From NCBI RefSeq assembly GCF_001886715.1, contig NZ_CP018082.1:4898001-4962000 (forward strand): a stretch of 64,000 bases of DNA, read 5' to 3'. Within the stretch, counting starts at the first letter, position 1. Every line of letters starts with the position of its first letter. The notes under the pieces were generated by a model. It had not been told where the DNA came from. It made no database searches and saw nothing but the letters and a program-made list of their open reading frames with translations. The position numbers and the translations under genes are program-made. Below are positions 52,848 to 61,406 of this stretch, in pieces. This DNA comes from Nocardia mangyaensis (GTDB lineage Bacteria; Actinomycetota; Actinomycetes; Mycobacteriales; Mycobacteriaceae).

Positions 52848-55012
52848 GCACGGCGACTCGCGCCGCCCCGCCGCACGATGAGCGACCGCCGCGGCGGCGG
52901 CTCACCTGGGGACAACTGCTCGCGGTGGTGATCGCGCTCGGCTTCGCGGTGGGTGGCGCCCTGGCCGGGCCGGGTCTTTCGGCACATCTGACGGCGGGCG
53001 GTTTCGTCGACGAGAACGCCGCGGCGGCCCGCGCGGCGGACGAGTTGTCCGAGCGGCTCGGCGTCGGGGCGCCCAATCTCGTCGTCCGGGTGAGCTCACC
53101 ACGTGGCGTGGACGATCCGGCGGTGCGGGCGCGCGCCGAGCAGATCGCGGTGACGCTGGCACCCGTACTCGGCGCCGGTTCGCTGCAGTCGTACTGGAAC
53201 ACCGACATCGCGTGGCTGAAGTCCGACGACGGGCGCTCCGGGCTGATCTTCGGTCTGATCCCCGGCGACGAGGACCAGGTCGCGGCGGTGACCCAGCGCA
53301 TCGTGCCGCAGCTGACCGGGGAACAGGACGGTGTCGATGTCGCCGTCACCGGGCAGGCCGCGATCCTGGACGAGGTGACCACGGTCTCGCGCGAGAGCCT
53401 GATCGTGGCCGAGCTGATCGCGCTGCCGATCACGCTGCTCATCTTGCTGTTCGTGTTCGGCAGCGTGCCCGCCGCGGTGCTGCCGGTGGCGCTGGGCGGG
53501 CTGTGCGCGCTGGCCTCGATCGCGGTGCTGCGGGTGATCGCCTACGCGATGCCGGTGTCGGTGTTCGCGCTGAACCTCACCACCGGATTGGCGCTCGGCC
53601 TCGCCATCGACTACAGCCTGCTCATCGTCTCCCGCTATCGGGAGCTGGTGAAGCAGGGGCACGACTACGACACCGCGCGCCGGATCGCGCTGGGTCGCAC
53701 CAGGATGACGGTGGCGGTCTCGACCGCGACCCTGGCCTTGTGCCTGGCCGGATTGCTCTGCGTCCCACTCGGATACATCCGGTCGGTGGCCGTCGCCGGG
53801 TTGGTGGTGATCGCGGTGACCGCCTTCTTGGTCCTGACCGTGCTGCCGGTGTTGCTGGCGCTGCTGGGCGCGCGCATCGACGCGCTCACCGTGCGCCGCG
53901 TCGACCTGGCCGCCGCGGGCCCGGTGCTGCGGCGCGTGCTCACTCTGGCGTTCCGCCGTCCGGCCGTGGTGGCGGTGACGGTGCTGACCTTCCTCGGCGT
54001 GCTGTTGCTGCCGTTCTTCTCGGCCCAGTTCGGCCCGGTCGACGACCGAGTACTACCCAGCGACGCGGCGACCCACCAGACGGCCGACGAACTCCGCCGC
54101 GACTTCCCCCGGCTGTCCAGCGACGTCCTCTTCCTGCAGGTACCGGGCGGGCCGGACCGCGCCGACGAGTTGGCCCGCGCGCTGTCGAAGACGCAGGCCG
54201 CCGCCGCGATCATCGGGCCCGGCGCCACCTACTCCGGCGGTCTGGCCGTGGCGCCGGGCAATCCCGCGCAGACCGACGGCACGCTGTCGGCACTGGCCTT
54301 CGTCCCGCCCGGCGGCCTCGATCCACAGGAATTGCTCCGGGGCGCACGGGATCTGCGGGCCGCGGTGCCCGACGATGTCGTCGTCACCGGGACCTACAGC
54401 AACGAGATCGACAAGCAGGACGCGATATTCAGCCGGCTCCCCTTGATCCTGGCGATCGTCGTCGCGACCATGGTGCCGATGCTGCTGCTGGTGACGGGCA
54501 GCCCGGTGGTCGCGGTGAAGACCGTCGTGCTGACCGCGCTGAGCCTGACGGCCAGTTTCGGGGTGATGGTGTGGACCTTCCAGCAGGGCCACCTGTCGTG
54601 GCTGCTGAACTTCACCCCCACCGGCAGTCTCGATGTCACCTCCCCGGTGTTGCTGTTCTGCCTGGCCTTCGGCCTCGCGATGGACTACCAGATCATGCTG
54701 CTGGCCCGGATTCGCGAGGAGTACGACCGCTGCGGGGACACCGCCATCGCGGTGCGGACCGGGGTCGAACGGACCTCGAAGCTGTTGTCGGCGGGGGCGA
54801 TCCTGGTGGCGGTCGTGTTCTTCGCCATCGGCTCGGGTGGGACGACCATCGTGAAACTGCTCGGCATCGGACTGGGCGTCGCGGTCCTCGTCGACGCGTT
54901 CGTCGTCCGGGTCACCCTGGTACCCGCCGCGATGTTGCTGCTGGGTCGATGGAACTGGTGGGCGCCGCGATGGCTGCGCGTCCTGCACGCCCGGCTCGCC
55001 GGAGTGCACTGA
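52844..55012 (+). CDS. MmpL/RND-family exporter
   Basis: Membrane transporter of 722 residues with two repeats of about six helices and two extracytoplasmic domains. The proton-relay Asp-Tyr pairs typical of MmpL proteins are present in LAIDYSLLIVSRYREL and LAMDYQIMLLARIREEY. Actinobacterial MmpLs export lipids and siderophores. The GTG start sits in a GTGA overlap with the oxygenase stop. As the last gene of the six-gene operon it most likely exports the product. An accessory MmpS gene is absent. Confidence 0.92.
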   Translation: MSTATRAAPPHDERPPRRRLTWGQLLAVVIALGFAVGGALAGPGLSAHLTAGGFVDENAAAARAADELSERLGVGAPNLVVRVSSPRGVDDPAVRARAEQIAVTLAPVLGAGSLQSYWNTDIAWLKSDDGRSGLIFGLIPGDEDQVAAVTQRIVPQLTGEQDGVDVAVTGQAAILDEVTTVSRESLIVAELIALPITLLILLFVFGSVPAAVLPVALGGLCALASIAVLRVIAYAMPVSVFALNLTTGLALGLAIDYSLLIVSRYRELVKQGHDYDTARRIALGRTRMTVAVSTATLALCLAGLLCVPLGYIRSVAVAGLVVIAVTAFLVLTVLPVLLALLGARIDALTVRRVDLAAAGPVLRRVLTLAFRRPAVVAVTVLTFLGVLLLPFFSAQFGPVDDRVLPSDAATHQTADELRRDFPRLSSDVLFLQVPGGPDRADELARALSKTQAAAAIIGPGATYSGGLAVAPGNPAQTDGTLSALAFVPPGGLDPQELLRGARDLRAAVPDDVVVTGTYSNEIDKQDAIFSRLPLILAIVVATMVPMLLLVTGSPVVAVKTVVLTALSLTASFGVMVWTFQQGHLSWLLNFTPTGSLDVTSPVLLFCLAFGLAMDYQIMLLARIREEYDRCGDTAIAVRTGVERTSKLLSAGAILVAVVFFAIGSGGTTIVKLLGIGLGVAVLVDAFVVRVTLVPAAMLLLGRWNWWAPRWLRVLHARLAGVH

Positions 55013-55026
55013 GCCACGATGCGACG

Positions 55027-55065
55027 CCGCGGCGCCCGCCTCCGGACTCGGGACGGGCGCCGCGG
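55027..55065. terminator. Hairpin between convergent MmpL gene and gatB
   Basis: CCGCGGCGCCCG (55027-55038) pairs perfectly with CGGGCGCCGCGG (55054-55065) around a 15-nt loop. It is 14 bp after the exporter stop and 15 bp beyond the gatB end, and so can act on both strands. Confidence 0.8.
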
Positions 55066-55080
55066 TGTTCAGTGGGCCGG

Positions 55081-56586
55081 TCAGGACACGGCGGCGATGA
55101 CCAGTTCGCGCACGCGCGCCGCGTCGGCCTGGCCGCGCGTCGCCTTCATCACATCACCCACGATCTTGCCCGCGGCGGCGACCTTGCCCGAGCGAATCTT
55201 CTCGGCGATGTCGGGGTTGGCCGCGAGAGCCTTCTCCACCTCGGTCTGCAGGGCCGAGTCGTCGCTGACCATGCCGAGGCCCTTGGCTTCGACGATGGCG
55301 GCGGGTTCGCCCTCACCCGCGAGGACGAAGTCGACGACCTGCTTGGCGACCTTGTTGTTGACGGTCTTGGCCTCGACCAGGGCGATCACGGCGGCGACCT
55401 GGGCGGGGGTGATCGGCAGGTCGGCCAGGGCGATCTCGCGCTCCTTGGCCTTCTCGGTCAGGTAGGCGACCCACCAGGAGCGGGCCTCGTTGGCGGGGGC
55501 GCCGGACTCGACCGTGGCGATGATCAGGTCGAGGGCGCCCGCGTTGACCAGGTCGCGCATGACCTCGTCGGACAGGCCCCAGTCGGCCTGGATACGGGCA
55601 CGCACCAGCCACGGGTACTCGGGGATGGTGGTGCGCAGTTCCTCGATCCACTCGGCAGCCGGGGCGACGGGCTCGAGGTCGGGCTCGGGGAAGTAGCGGT
55701 AGTCCTCGGCGGTCTCCTTGCGGCGACCCGCGGAGGTCGACCCGTCGGCCTCGTTGAAGTGGCGGGTCTCCTGGACGATCTCGCCGCCGTCGGTGAGCAC
55801 GGCGGCCTGGCGGCGCATCTCGTAGCGCACCGCGACCTCGACGCTCTTGAGCGAGTTCACGTTCTTGGTCTCGGTGCGGGTACCGAACACCGTGGCGCCC
55901 ACCGGCATCAGCGAGACGTTCGCATCGCAGCGCAGCGAGCCCTGCTCCATCTTCACGTCGGAGACGTTCAGCGACCGCAGCACCTCGCGCAGCGCGGTGA
56001 CGTAGGCGCGAGCGACCTCCGGGGCGCGCTCCCCCGCGCCGGTGATGGGCTTGGTGACGATCTCGATCAGCGGCACACCGGCGCGGTTGAAGTCGAGCAG
56101 CGAATGGCTGGCACCGTGGATGCGCCCGGTCGCGCCGCCCACGTGCAGCGACTTGCCGGTGTCCTCCTCCATGTGCGCGCGCTCGATGTCCACCCGGAAG
56201 GTCGACCCGTCGTCGAGGACGACATCGAGGAAGCCCTCGGTGGCGATCGGCTCGTCGTACTGGCTGATCTGGTAGTTCTTCGGCTGATCCGGGTAGAAGT
56301 AGTTCTTGCGCGCGAATCGGCCCCACGGGGTGATCGAACAGTTCAGCGCCAGACCGATCCGGATCGCCGATTCCACGGCCTTCTCGTTCACCACCGGCAG
56401 CGAGCCGGGCAGACCGAGGCACACCGGGCACACCTGGGTGTTGGGTTCGGCGCCGAACTCGGTGGGGCAACCGCAGAACATCTTGGTCGCCGTGGACAAC
56501 TCGACGTGGACCTCCATGCCGAGCACGGGCTCGTACCGGGAGATCACATCGGCGTAATCCATCAACTCGACCGTGGGTGCGCTCAT
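55081..56586 (-). CDS. gatB: Aspartyl/glutamyl-tRNA amidotransferase subunit B
   Basis: Protein of 501 residues. The signature region is [14 protein letters not shown] and [26 protein letters not shown] (split here at MFCGCP and CPVCLGLPG), with the four zinc cysteines. The C-terminal YqeY-like helical tail that binds tRNA is present ([16 protein letters not shown]). With GatA and GatC it converts Glu-tRNA-Gln and Asp-tRNA-Asn to the amides. gatA and gatC are not in the window, although in M. tuberculosis they lie near gatB beyond pfkA. Confidence 0.96.
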   Translation of the reverse strand: MSAPTVELMDYADVISRYEPVLGMEVHVELSTATKMFCGCPTEFGAEPNTQVCPVCLGLPGSLPVVNEKAVESAIRIGLALNCSITPWGRFARKNYFYPDQPKNYQISQYDEPIATEGFLDVVLDDGSTFRVDIERAHMEEDTGKSLHVGGATGRIHGASHSLLDFNRAGVPLIEIVTKPITGAGERAPEVARAYVTALREVLRSLNVSDVKMEQGSLRCDANVSLMPVGATVFGTRTETKNVNSLKSVEVAVRYEMRRQAAVLTDGGEIVQETRHFNEADGSTSAGRRKETAEDYRYFPEPDLEPVAPAAEWIEELRTTIPEYPWLVRARIQADWGLSDEVMRDLVNAGALDLIIATVESGAPANEARSWWVAYLTEKAKEREIALADLPITPAQVAAVIALVEAKTVNNKVAKQVVDFVLAGEGEPAAIVEAKGLGMVSDDSALQTEVEKALAANPDIAEKIRSGKVAAAGKIVGDVMKATRGQADAARVRELVIAAVS

Positions 56587-56687
56587 GCCTTCGCCTCGCT
56601 GCCGCTCGGCTCCGGCATGACCGCACGGGCGGCTGTGCCCCTTGTTCGCTCGCTGCGCTCGCTCATAGCTTCCTATCTTAGGAAGCG

Positions 56688-58067
56688 CTAGCGGGGCGGG
56701 ACGCGCTGGGTGAGCCAGTCGGTGACATAGGTGAGCACCGACGGGTCGATGGTGGTCTCGATGGAGACGTACTCACTGGGCTTGCCGGTCTGCGAGGGCT
56801 GCATCATGTGGTTGAGGCCCGGGAAGGTGTGCACGGTGGCATCGGGCGCACCGGCCAGGTTCTCGCGCATCGGGCCCTCGTTCTGGGTGGCGATGACCTG
56901 CTGGTCGGTGCCGCCGAAGAAGGCGAGGACCGGCACCCGCAGTGCCTCCAGCGCCGGCTTCGGGTCGTAGGTGACGAACGAGGTCATGTACGGGGTGCTG
57001 AAGGAATCGACCGCGGACTGCGGGGTGCGTTCGGCCTCGGGCAGCGAGTCGTTGTGCTGCTGGGCGTAGGCCTTGGCGCCCTCGGTGTCGCCCGCGCGCA
57101 GCAGCGCGGTCCACTCGGTGACGAAGGTGACCTGCGCGTCGATCTGCTCCTGCGGGGCGCCCGAGGAGGCCATGATCACTTCGTTCTGCTCGATCAGCAC
57201 ATCGGCGCCAGGCACCGAGGGACCGGCCATCAGGATGGCGAAGGCGATACCGCTGTCGGGCCGGGCGGCGACCAGCGGCGCCAGGTAGCCGCCCTCGCTG
57301 TGGCCGAACAGGCCGACGCGGGCCGGGTCGATCTCGGGACGCTCGCGCAGGAACACGACACCGGCGGCGGCGTCGTCGGCCAGATCGGAGTAGGTGGCCT
57401 GGTCGAGGGTGCCACCGGTGCCGCCGACACCCCGGTCATCGGCGCGCAGCACGGCGTAGCCCGCGCGGGTGAAGGTGTCGGCCAGCAGCTGGAAGGGCTT
57501 GTGGCCCATGATCTCTTCGTTGCGGTCCTGCGGGCCGCTGCCGGTGATCAGCAGCATCGCCGGGAACGGGCCGTCGCCCTCGGGTGTGGTGAGCGTGCCC
57601 GCGATGGTGATGTCGCCGCTGCGGTAGGTGACGTCCTCGCTGCTGTACGGGAACGGCGGGGCCGGGTCCTGCGGGCGTTCCATCGCCTCGATCGGGCCGC
57701 GGGTGAGGGTGACCGGCAGCTTCTCGCCGAACTGCACCCAGTCACCGGTGATCTGCTCACCGTCGAGGCGGCCACGGAAACCCGGGTCGCCCGGCGCGTC
57801 GGGAATGGTGAACTCGACCCGATCCGGTTCGGTGTGCACATCTTTCAGCGCACCCTCGGTCACGCCCTGGACCGGGATGTCGATCGTGGCCGACCCGTCT
57901 TCGGCGAAGGTCAAGCCGATGCCGATGACCTGCCCGGGAACCTCGATGTCGCCGTGCCACTGGCCGAGCACCGGCGACGCCGCCGAATCCTGCGACGAGT
58001 CCGAACATCCCGTCGCCAACGCGGCGACAGCGAACAGTACCGAAACGATCACTCGACCAGTGCGCAT
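56688..58067 (-). CDS. Lipoprotein alpha/beta hydrolase
   Basis: Protein of 459 residues. The lipobox ALATGC gives the acylated cysteine at residue 21. A beta-rich N-terminal domain (about residues 30-125) is followed by an alpha/beta-hydrolase: nucleophile elbow GHSEGG with Ser257, oxyanion-like [13 protein letters not shown], and the catalytic histidine in [10 protein letters not shown]. It is anchored outside the membrane and probably an esterase or peptidase. Starts further upstream would lose the signal peptide and are rejected. It stands alone between gatB and pfkA; 53 bp separate it from pfkA. Confidence 0.82.
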   Translation of the reverse strand: MRTGRVIVSVLFAVAALATGCSDSSQDSAASPVLGQWHGDIEVPGQVIGIGLTFAEDGSATIDIPVQGVTEGALKDVHTEPDRVEFTIPDAPGDPGFRGRLDGEQITGDWVQFGEKLPVTLTRGPIEAMERPQDPAPPFPYSSEDVTYRSGDITIAGTLTTPEGDGPFPAMLLITGSGPQDRNEEIMGHKPFQLLADTFTRAGYAVLRADDRGVGGTGGTLDQATYSDLADDAAAGVVFLRERPEIDPARVGLFGHSEGGYLAPLVAARPDSGIAFAILMAGPSVPGADVLIEQNEVIMASSGAPQEQIDAQVTFVTEWTALLRAGDTEGAKAYAQQHNDSLPEAERTPQSAVDSFSTPYMTSFVTYDPKPALEALRVPVLAFFGGTDQQVIATQNEGPMRENLAGAPDATVHTFPGLNHMMQPSQTGKPSEYVSIETTIDPSVLTYVTDWLTQRVPPR

Positions 58068-58120
58068 ACGGCCACCGTACCGATGGGTCTCGAAAAGGCG
58101 AGAACCCGAACGACTCCGGC

Positions 58121-59155
58121 TCAGCCGAAGAAGGCCTGCGCCTCGCTGAGCCGCTCGACCGGCACCCGCTTGAGCTGCTTGGTCGCCTCCGCGAGCGGGA
58201 CGAGACCGATGGTGGTCCCGTGCAGCGCGACCATCTGACCGAAGTGACCCGCGTGCACTGCCTCGGCGGCGTGCACACCGAACCTGGTCGCCAGGATGCG
58301 GTCGTAGGGGGTGGGGCTGCCGCCGCGCTGGATGTGCCCGAGCACGGTGGTGCGCACCTCCTTGCCGATCCGGCGTTCGATCTCCGAGCCCAACTGCTGG
58401 GCGACGCCGGTGAAGCGCTCGTGCCCGAACTCGTCGATCCCGCCCTCGCGCAAGGCGAACCCGGAATCGGGCGCCGGATGCGCGCCCTCGGCGACGACGC
58501 AGATGAAGTGCTTGTCGCCGCGCTGGAAACGCTTCTTGATCATGGCGCACACCTGCGCCACGTCGAAGGGTTCCTCGGGGACCAGGGTCAGGTGCGCGCC
58601 CGCGGCGATGCCGGAGTTCAGCGCGATCCAGCCCGCGTGCCGGCCCATCACCTCGACCAGCATGACGCGCTGGTGGGATTCGGCGGTGGTGTGCAGGCGG
58701 TCGATGGCTTCGGTGGCGATGGACAGGGCGGTGTCGTGGCCGAAGGTGACGTCGGTGCAGTCGATGTCGTTGTCGATGGTCTTGGGCACACCGACCACCG
58801 GCACGCCCTCGTCGGAGAGCCAGCTCGCGGCGGTCAGGGTGCCCTCGCCGCCGATCGGGATCAGTGCCTCGATGCCGTTGTCGTCGAGTGTCTTCTTGAT
58901 CCGGCCGAGCCCGGCGCGCAGCACGTCGGGATTGGTGCGCGCGGTGCCGAGCATGGTGCCACCCTTGGTGAGCAGCCGGTCGGTGCGGTCGTCATTGTGG
59001 ATCTGGACCTTGCGATCCTCCAGCAGCCCGCGCCAGCCGTCCTGAAAGCCGACGACCGCGTCGCCGTAGCGGCCGTTCGCGGTGCGGACGACAGCCCGGA
59101 TCACCGCGTTCAGCCCTGGACAGTCTCCGCCTCCGGTCAAGACTCCGATGCGCAT
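58121..59155 (-). CDS. pfkA: ATP-dependent 6-phosphofructokinase
   Basis: Protein of 344 residues for the committed step of glycolysis. It shows the nucleotide site [17 protein letters not shown], the active-site [12 protein letters not shown] and [10 protein letters not shown]. The GGEGT motif has Gly at the position where pyrophosphate-dependent enzymes carry Asp, so ATP is the expected donor. The start MRIGVLTGG is the family norm; a GTG/ATG 17 codons upstream is rejected. It lies near gatB as in M. tuberculosis (Rv3010c/Rv3009c), with a lipoprotein gene inserted between them. Confidence 0.95.
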   Translation of the reverse strand: MRIGVLTGGGDCPGLNAVIRAVVRTANGRYGDAVVGFQDGWRGLLEDRKVQIHNDDRTDRLLTKGGTMLGTARTNPDVLRAGLGRIKKTLDDNGIEALIPIGGEGTLTAASWLSDEGVPVVGVPKTIDNDIDCTDVTFGHDTALSIATEAIDRLHTTAESHQRVMLVEVMGRHAGWIALNSGIAAGAHLTLVPEEPFDVAQVCAMIKKRFQRGDKHFICVVAEGAHPAPDSGFALREGGIDEFGHERFTGVAQQLGSEIERRIGKEVRTTVLGHIQRGGSPTPYDRILATRFGVHAAEAVHAGHFGQMVALHGTTIGLVPLAEATKQLKRVPVERLSEAQAFFG

Positions 59156-59183
59156 GGCGACCATCTTGCCGCACCGAGCCCGA

Positions 59184-60065
59184 TCAGGCGCAGCGACCTC
59201 CGGCAAGCTCGCTCAGATGACCGGACAGCAGCGTCGTCATCTCGTCCAGCATGGTCATCCCGTCGGCGAACGCGCCCGAATCCGGTTGCGCGGCGAAGGC
59301 TATGGCGATCCGGCCCGAGGGCGAATCGATCAGGCCGAATTGGCGGACCAGGTACTTGCCCGACGGGTCGGGCCCCCACCCGCCCTTGAACTCGGCGCTG
59401 CCGAACGCGCCGAGACCCCAGCGGTGACTCGGCACGATCTGGCCCATGAGGTCGAGCACGCGCTGACTCTGCGGCACGCATGGCAACTGCGCGGCGAAGC
59501 GCACCTGGTCGGCCAACGTCCAGTCCGACTGCCCGTAGATCGAGGCGTCCGAACGTGTGCGGACACTGGGCACGGTGGTGGTGTCGTCACCGCCCTCGCG
59601 CAGCACGCCCTGGACGGCCGCGGCGGCGTCGACCCCCGAGCCGAGCGAGGCCCACAAAGTATCGGCGGCGCCGTTGTCGGAGGCGGTGATGGCGGCCGAG
59701 GCGGTGGCGGCGTAGGCGTTGTCGGCGCGCAGGGCCGCGATCGCCATCGGCACCTTGATCGTCGACCAGGCCGGACCGGAGGTCCAGGTCCCGAAGGTGA
59801 CCATCTTCTCCCCGCCGACCGGCATGATCGCCAACCCGGCGCGGCCGCGGAAACCCTGTTGGAGTTCGGCGAAGTCGGCCGCGAGGCTACCCGGCAGCGC
59901 GATGGAGACCTCGCCACCGGCACCGGGGTCGATGACCGGCACCGTTCTGGTCACCTGGGGCGGCTCGATTTCGGGTTCGGCGCCACAGGCGGCGGTGAGT
60001 AGCACGACCGCGCCCAGCAGCGCGGCGAGCACCGTCCGAACACGACGGTGTCGATCAATCGTCAT
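59184..60065 (-). CDS. Beta-lactamase-fold serine hydrolase lipoprotein
   Basis: Protein of 293 residues. The lipobox LLTAAC places the lipid cysteine at residue 27. Serine-hydrolase motifs are S-T-I-K (Ser101, Lys104), S-D-N (129-131) and K-G-G (227-229) in place of K-T-G. The omega-loop glutamate of class A beta-lactamases (E-x-x-L-N) is not visible, so efficient beta-lactam hydrolysis is doubtful; a peptidoglycan-binding or carboxypeptidase-like role fits better. The ATG at 60065 is preferred; four codons earlier another ATG is open. It lies 28 bp upstream of pfkA, in the same direction. Confidence 0.8.
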   Translation of the reverse strand: MTIDRHRRVRTVLAALLGAVVLLTAACGAEPEIEPPQVTRTVPVIDPGAGGEVSIALPGSLAADFAELQQGFRGRAGLAIMPVGGEKMVTFGTWTSGPAWSTIKVPMAIAALRADNAYAATASAAITASDNGAADTLWASLGSGVDAAAAVQGVLREGGDDTTTVPSVRTRSDASIYGQSDWTLADQVRFAAQLPCVPQSQRVLDLMGQIVPSHRWGLGAFGSAEFKGGWGPDPSGKYLVRQFGLIDSPSGRIAIAFAAQPDSGAFADGMTMLDEMTTLLSGHLSELAGGRCA

Positions 60066-60174
60066 AATGTGAAGCATCTTTGTTTGTGAACTCCCCCGGG
60101 CTTTCAGTGCTGGGTAGCCGTCCCGACACCGTACTGGGCAGTATGGCCGATCGCCCACCTGGTCGGGGAAACGC

Positions 60175-60984
60175 TCAGCTCAGACGGTGTTCTCCGGTGT
60201 AGATGTTCATCGTCTCGCCGCGCAGGAAGCCGACCAGCGTCAGATTCGATTCGGCGGCCAGGTCCACGGCGAGGGAACTGGGCGCCGAGACCGCGGCGAG
60301 CACGGGAATGCCCGCCATCACGGCCTTCTGCGCGAGTTCGAACGACGCGCGGCTGCTCACGACGAGCACCAGATCGTGGGCGGGGACGCGGTTCTCCCGC
60401 ACCGCCCAGCCGATCACCTTGTCCACCGCGTTGTGTCTGCCGATGTCCTCACGCAACGCCAGGAGCGTGCCGTCGGTGGTGAACAGTCCGGCCGCGTGCA
60501 GGCCGCCGGTGGCGTCGAACAGTTTCTGTCCGATTCGCAGCTGGGCGGGCAGCCCCGCGAGCACGTCGGTGGACAGCGTGATGCCGTCGTGCGGGATCGG
60601 GTAGCGGGTGCGCGTGCGCACCTCGTCGAGCGCGGTCTTGCCGCACAGGCCGCAGGAACCGGTGGTCAGGAAGTTGCGGGTGTGCAGCGGGACCTGCTCG
60701 CGCAGGCGCAGATCGAGGACGTTGTAGGAGTTGCGGCCCTCGCTGTCGGCGCCCGCGCAATAGCGGGCCGTGACGATGTCGGCGACCGAGCCGATGATGT
60801 CCTCACCGAACAGGAAGCCGTGCACCAGGTCGATGTCGTTGCCGGGGGTGCGCATGGTGACGGTGAGCGACCGGCCGTCGACCCGGATCTCGAGCGGTTC
60901 CTCCACCGCGAGGGTGTCGGGCCGCTGGATCCGCCCGGCCGGGGACAGCCGGGTGGTCTTGCGCCGTGCGGTGACTCTGCTCAT
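60175..60984 (-). CDS. fdhD: Formate dehydrogenase accessory sulfurtransferase FdhD
   Basis: Protein of 269 residues that carries sulfur from a cysteine desulfurase to the molybdenum cofactor of formate dehydrogenases. The catalytic Cys-x-x-Cys is in TTGSCGLCGK (Cys111, Cys114). FGEDII, LREDIGRHNAVDKVIGW and VSSRASFELAQKA are family signatures. A start at 61023 (13 codons longer) is also possible. No formate dehydrogenase gene is in the window. Confidence 0.93.
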   Translation of the reverse strand: MSRVTARRKTTRLSPAGRIQRPDTLAVEEPLEIRVDGRSLTVTMRTPGNDIDLVHGFLFGEDIIGSVADIVTARYCAGADSEGRNSYNVLDLRLREQVPLHTRNFLTTGSCGLCGKTALDEVRTRTRYPIPHDGITLSTDVLAGLPAQLRIGQKLFDATGGLHAAGLFTTDGTLLALREDIGRHNAVDKVIGWAVRENRVPAHDLVLVVSSRASFELAQKAVMAGIPVLAAVSAPSSLAVDLAAESNLTLVGFLRGETMNIYTGEHRLS

Positions 60985-61097
60985 CAGACGTACCGATCGC
61001 TCGTTGGCTTGCGGGCGGCTCACTCAGCCGGTGGCGACACCGGCGAGCGGGGTGTTCGTCCTCGCCAGAACGACCGTACCCACAGGGGCCGAGGTGG

Positions 61098-61271
61098 TCA
61101 GTCGTCCTCGTCGTCGGCGGCCTTGTTGCGCGCCCGGACGATCTCGAGCGCCTGCTCGGCGGTGGCCTTGTCCGGGTACGGGCCCATCCGGTCGCCGTAC
61201 CAGCAGGTCTTGCCCGGTTCGGCTGTGTGATGCTTCAGGCAGTAGTACCACTGTTCGTTGTCGTCAGCCAT
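61098..61271 (-). CDS. Small conserved actinobacterial protein
   Basis: Fifty-seven residues: an N-terminal part with two cysteines and paired histidines (WYYCLKHHTAEPGKTCWYG) and a helix rich in Ala and Glu (DKATAEQALEIVRARNKAA), ending in an acidic tail. The YPDKATAEQAL region recalls SPOR-like small proteins. The ATG at 61271 is preferred; the longer open frame adds unconserved residues. The Cys/His set may bind zinc. It sits between fdhD and the kinase, on the same strand as both. Confidence 0.7.
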   Translation of the reverse strand: MADDNEQWYYCLKHHTAEPGKTCWYGDRMGPYPDKATAEQALEIVRARNKAADDEDD

Positions 61272-61406
61272 ATCGCCAGTATGCATGGTTACGCATGCCT
61301 GCGTCTCGCACGTCGGTGCGGCGTCGGCAACCGGTTCGCGAATCAGCGGGGCTCCAGCGAATCCCACCGCGATGTCGAGCCCCCGGCCCGCCTACGCCAT
61401 TCCCGA

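Noticed and set aside
53212..56691. A 1159-codon open frame on the plus strand
   Set aside because: It runs out of frame through the MmpL gene and antisense to gatB, and its translation is compositionally biased with no motif.
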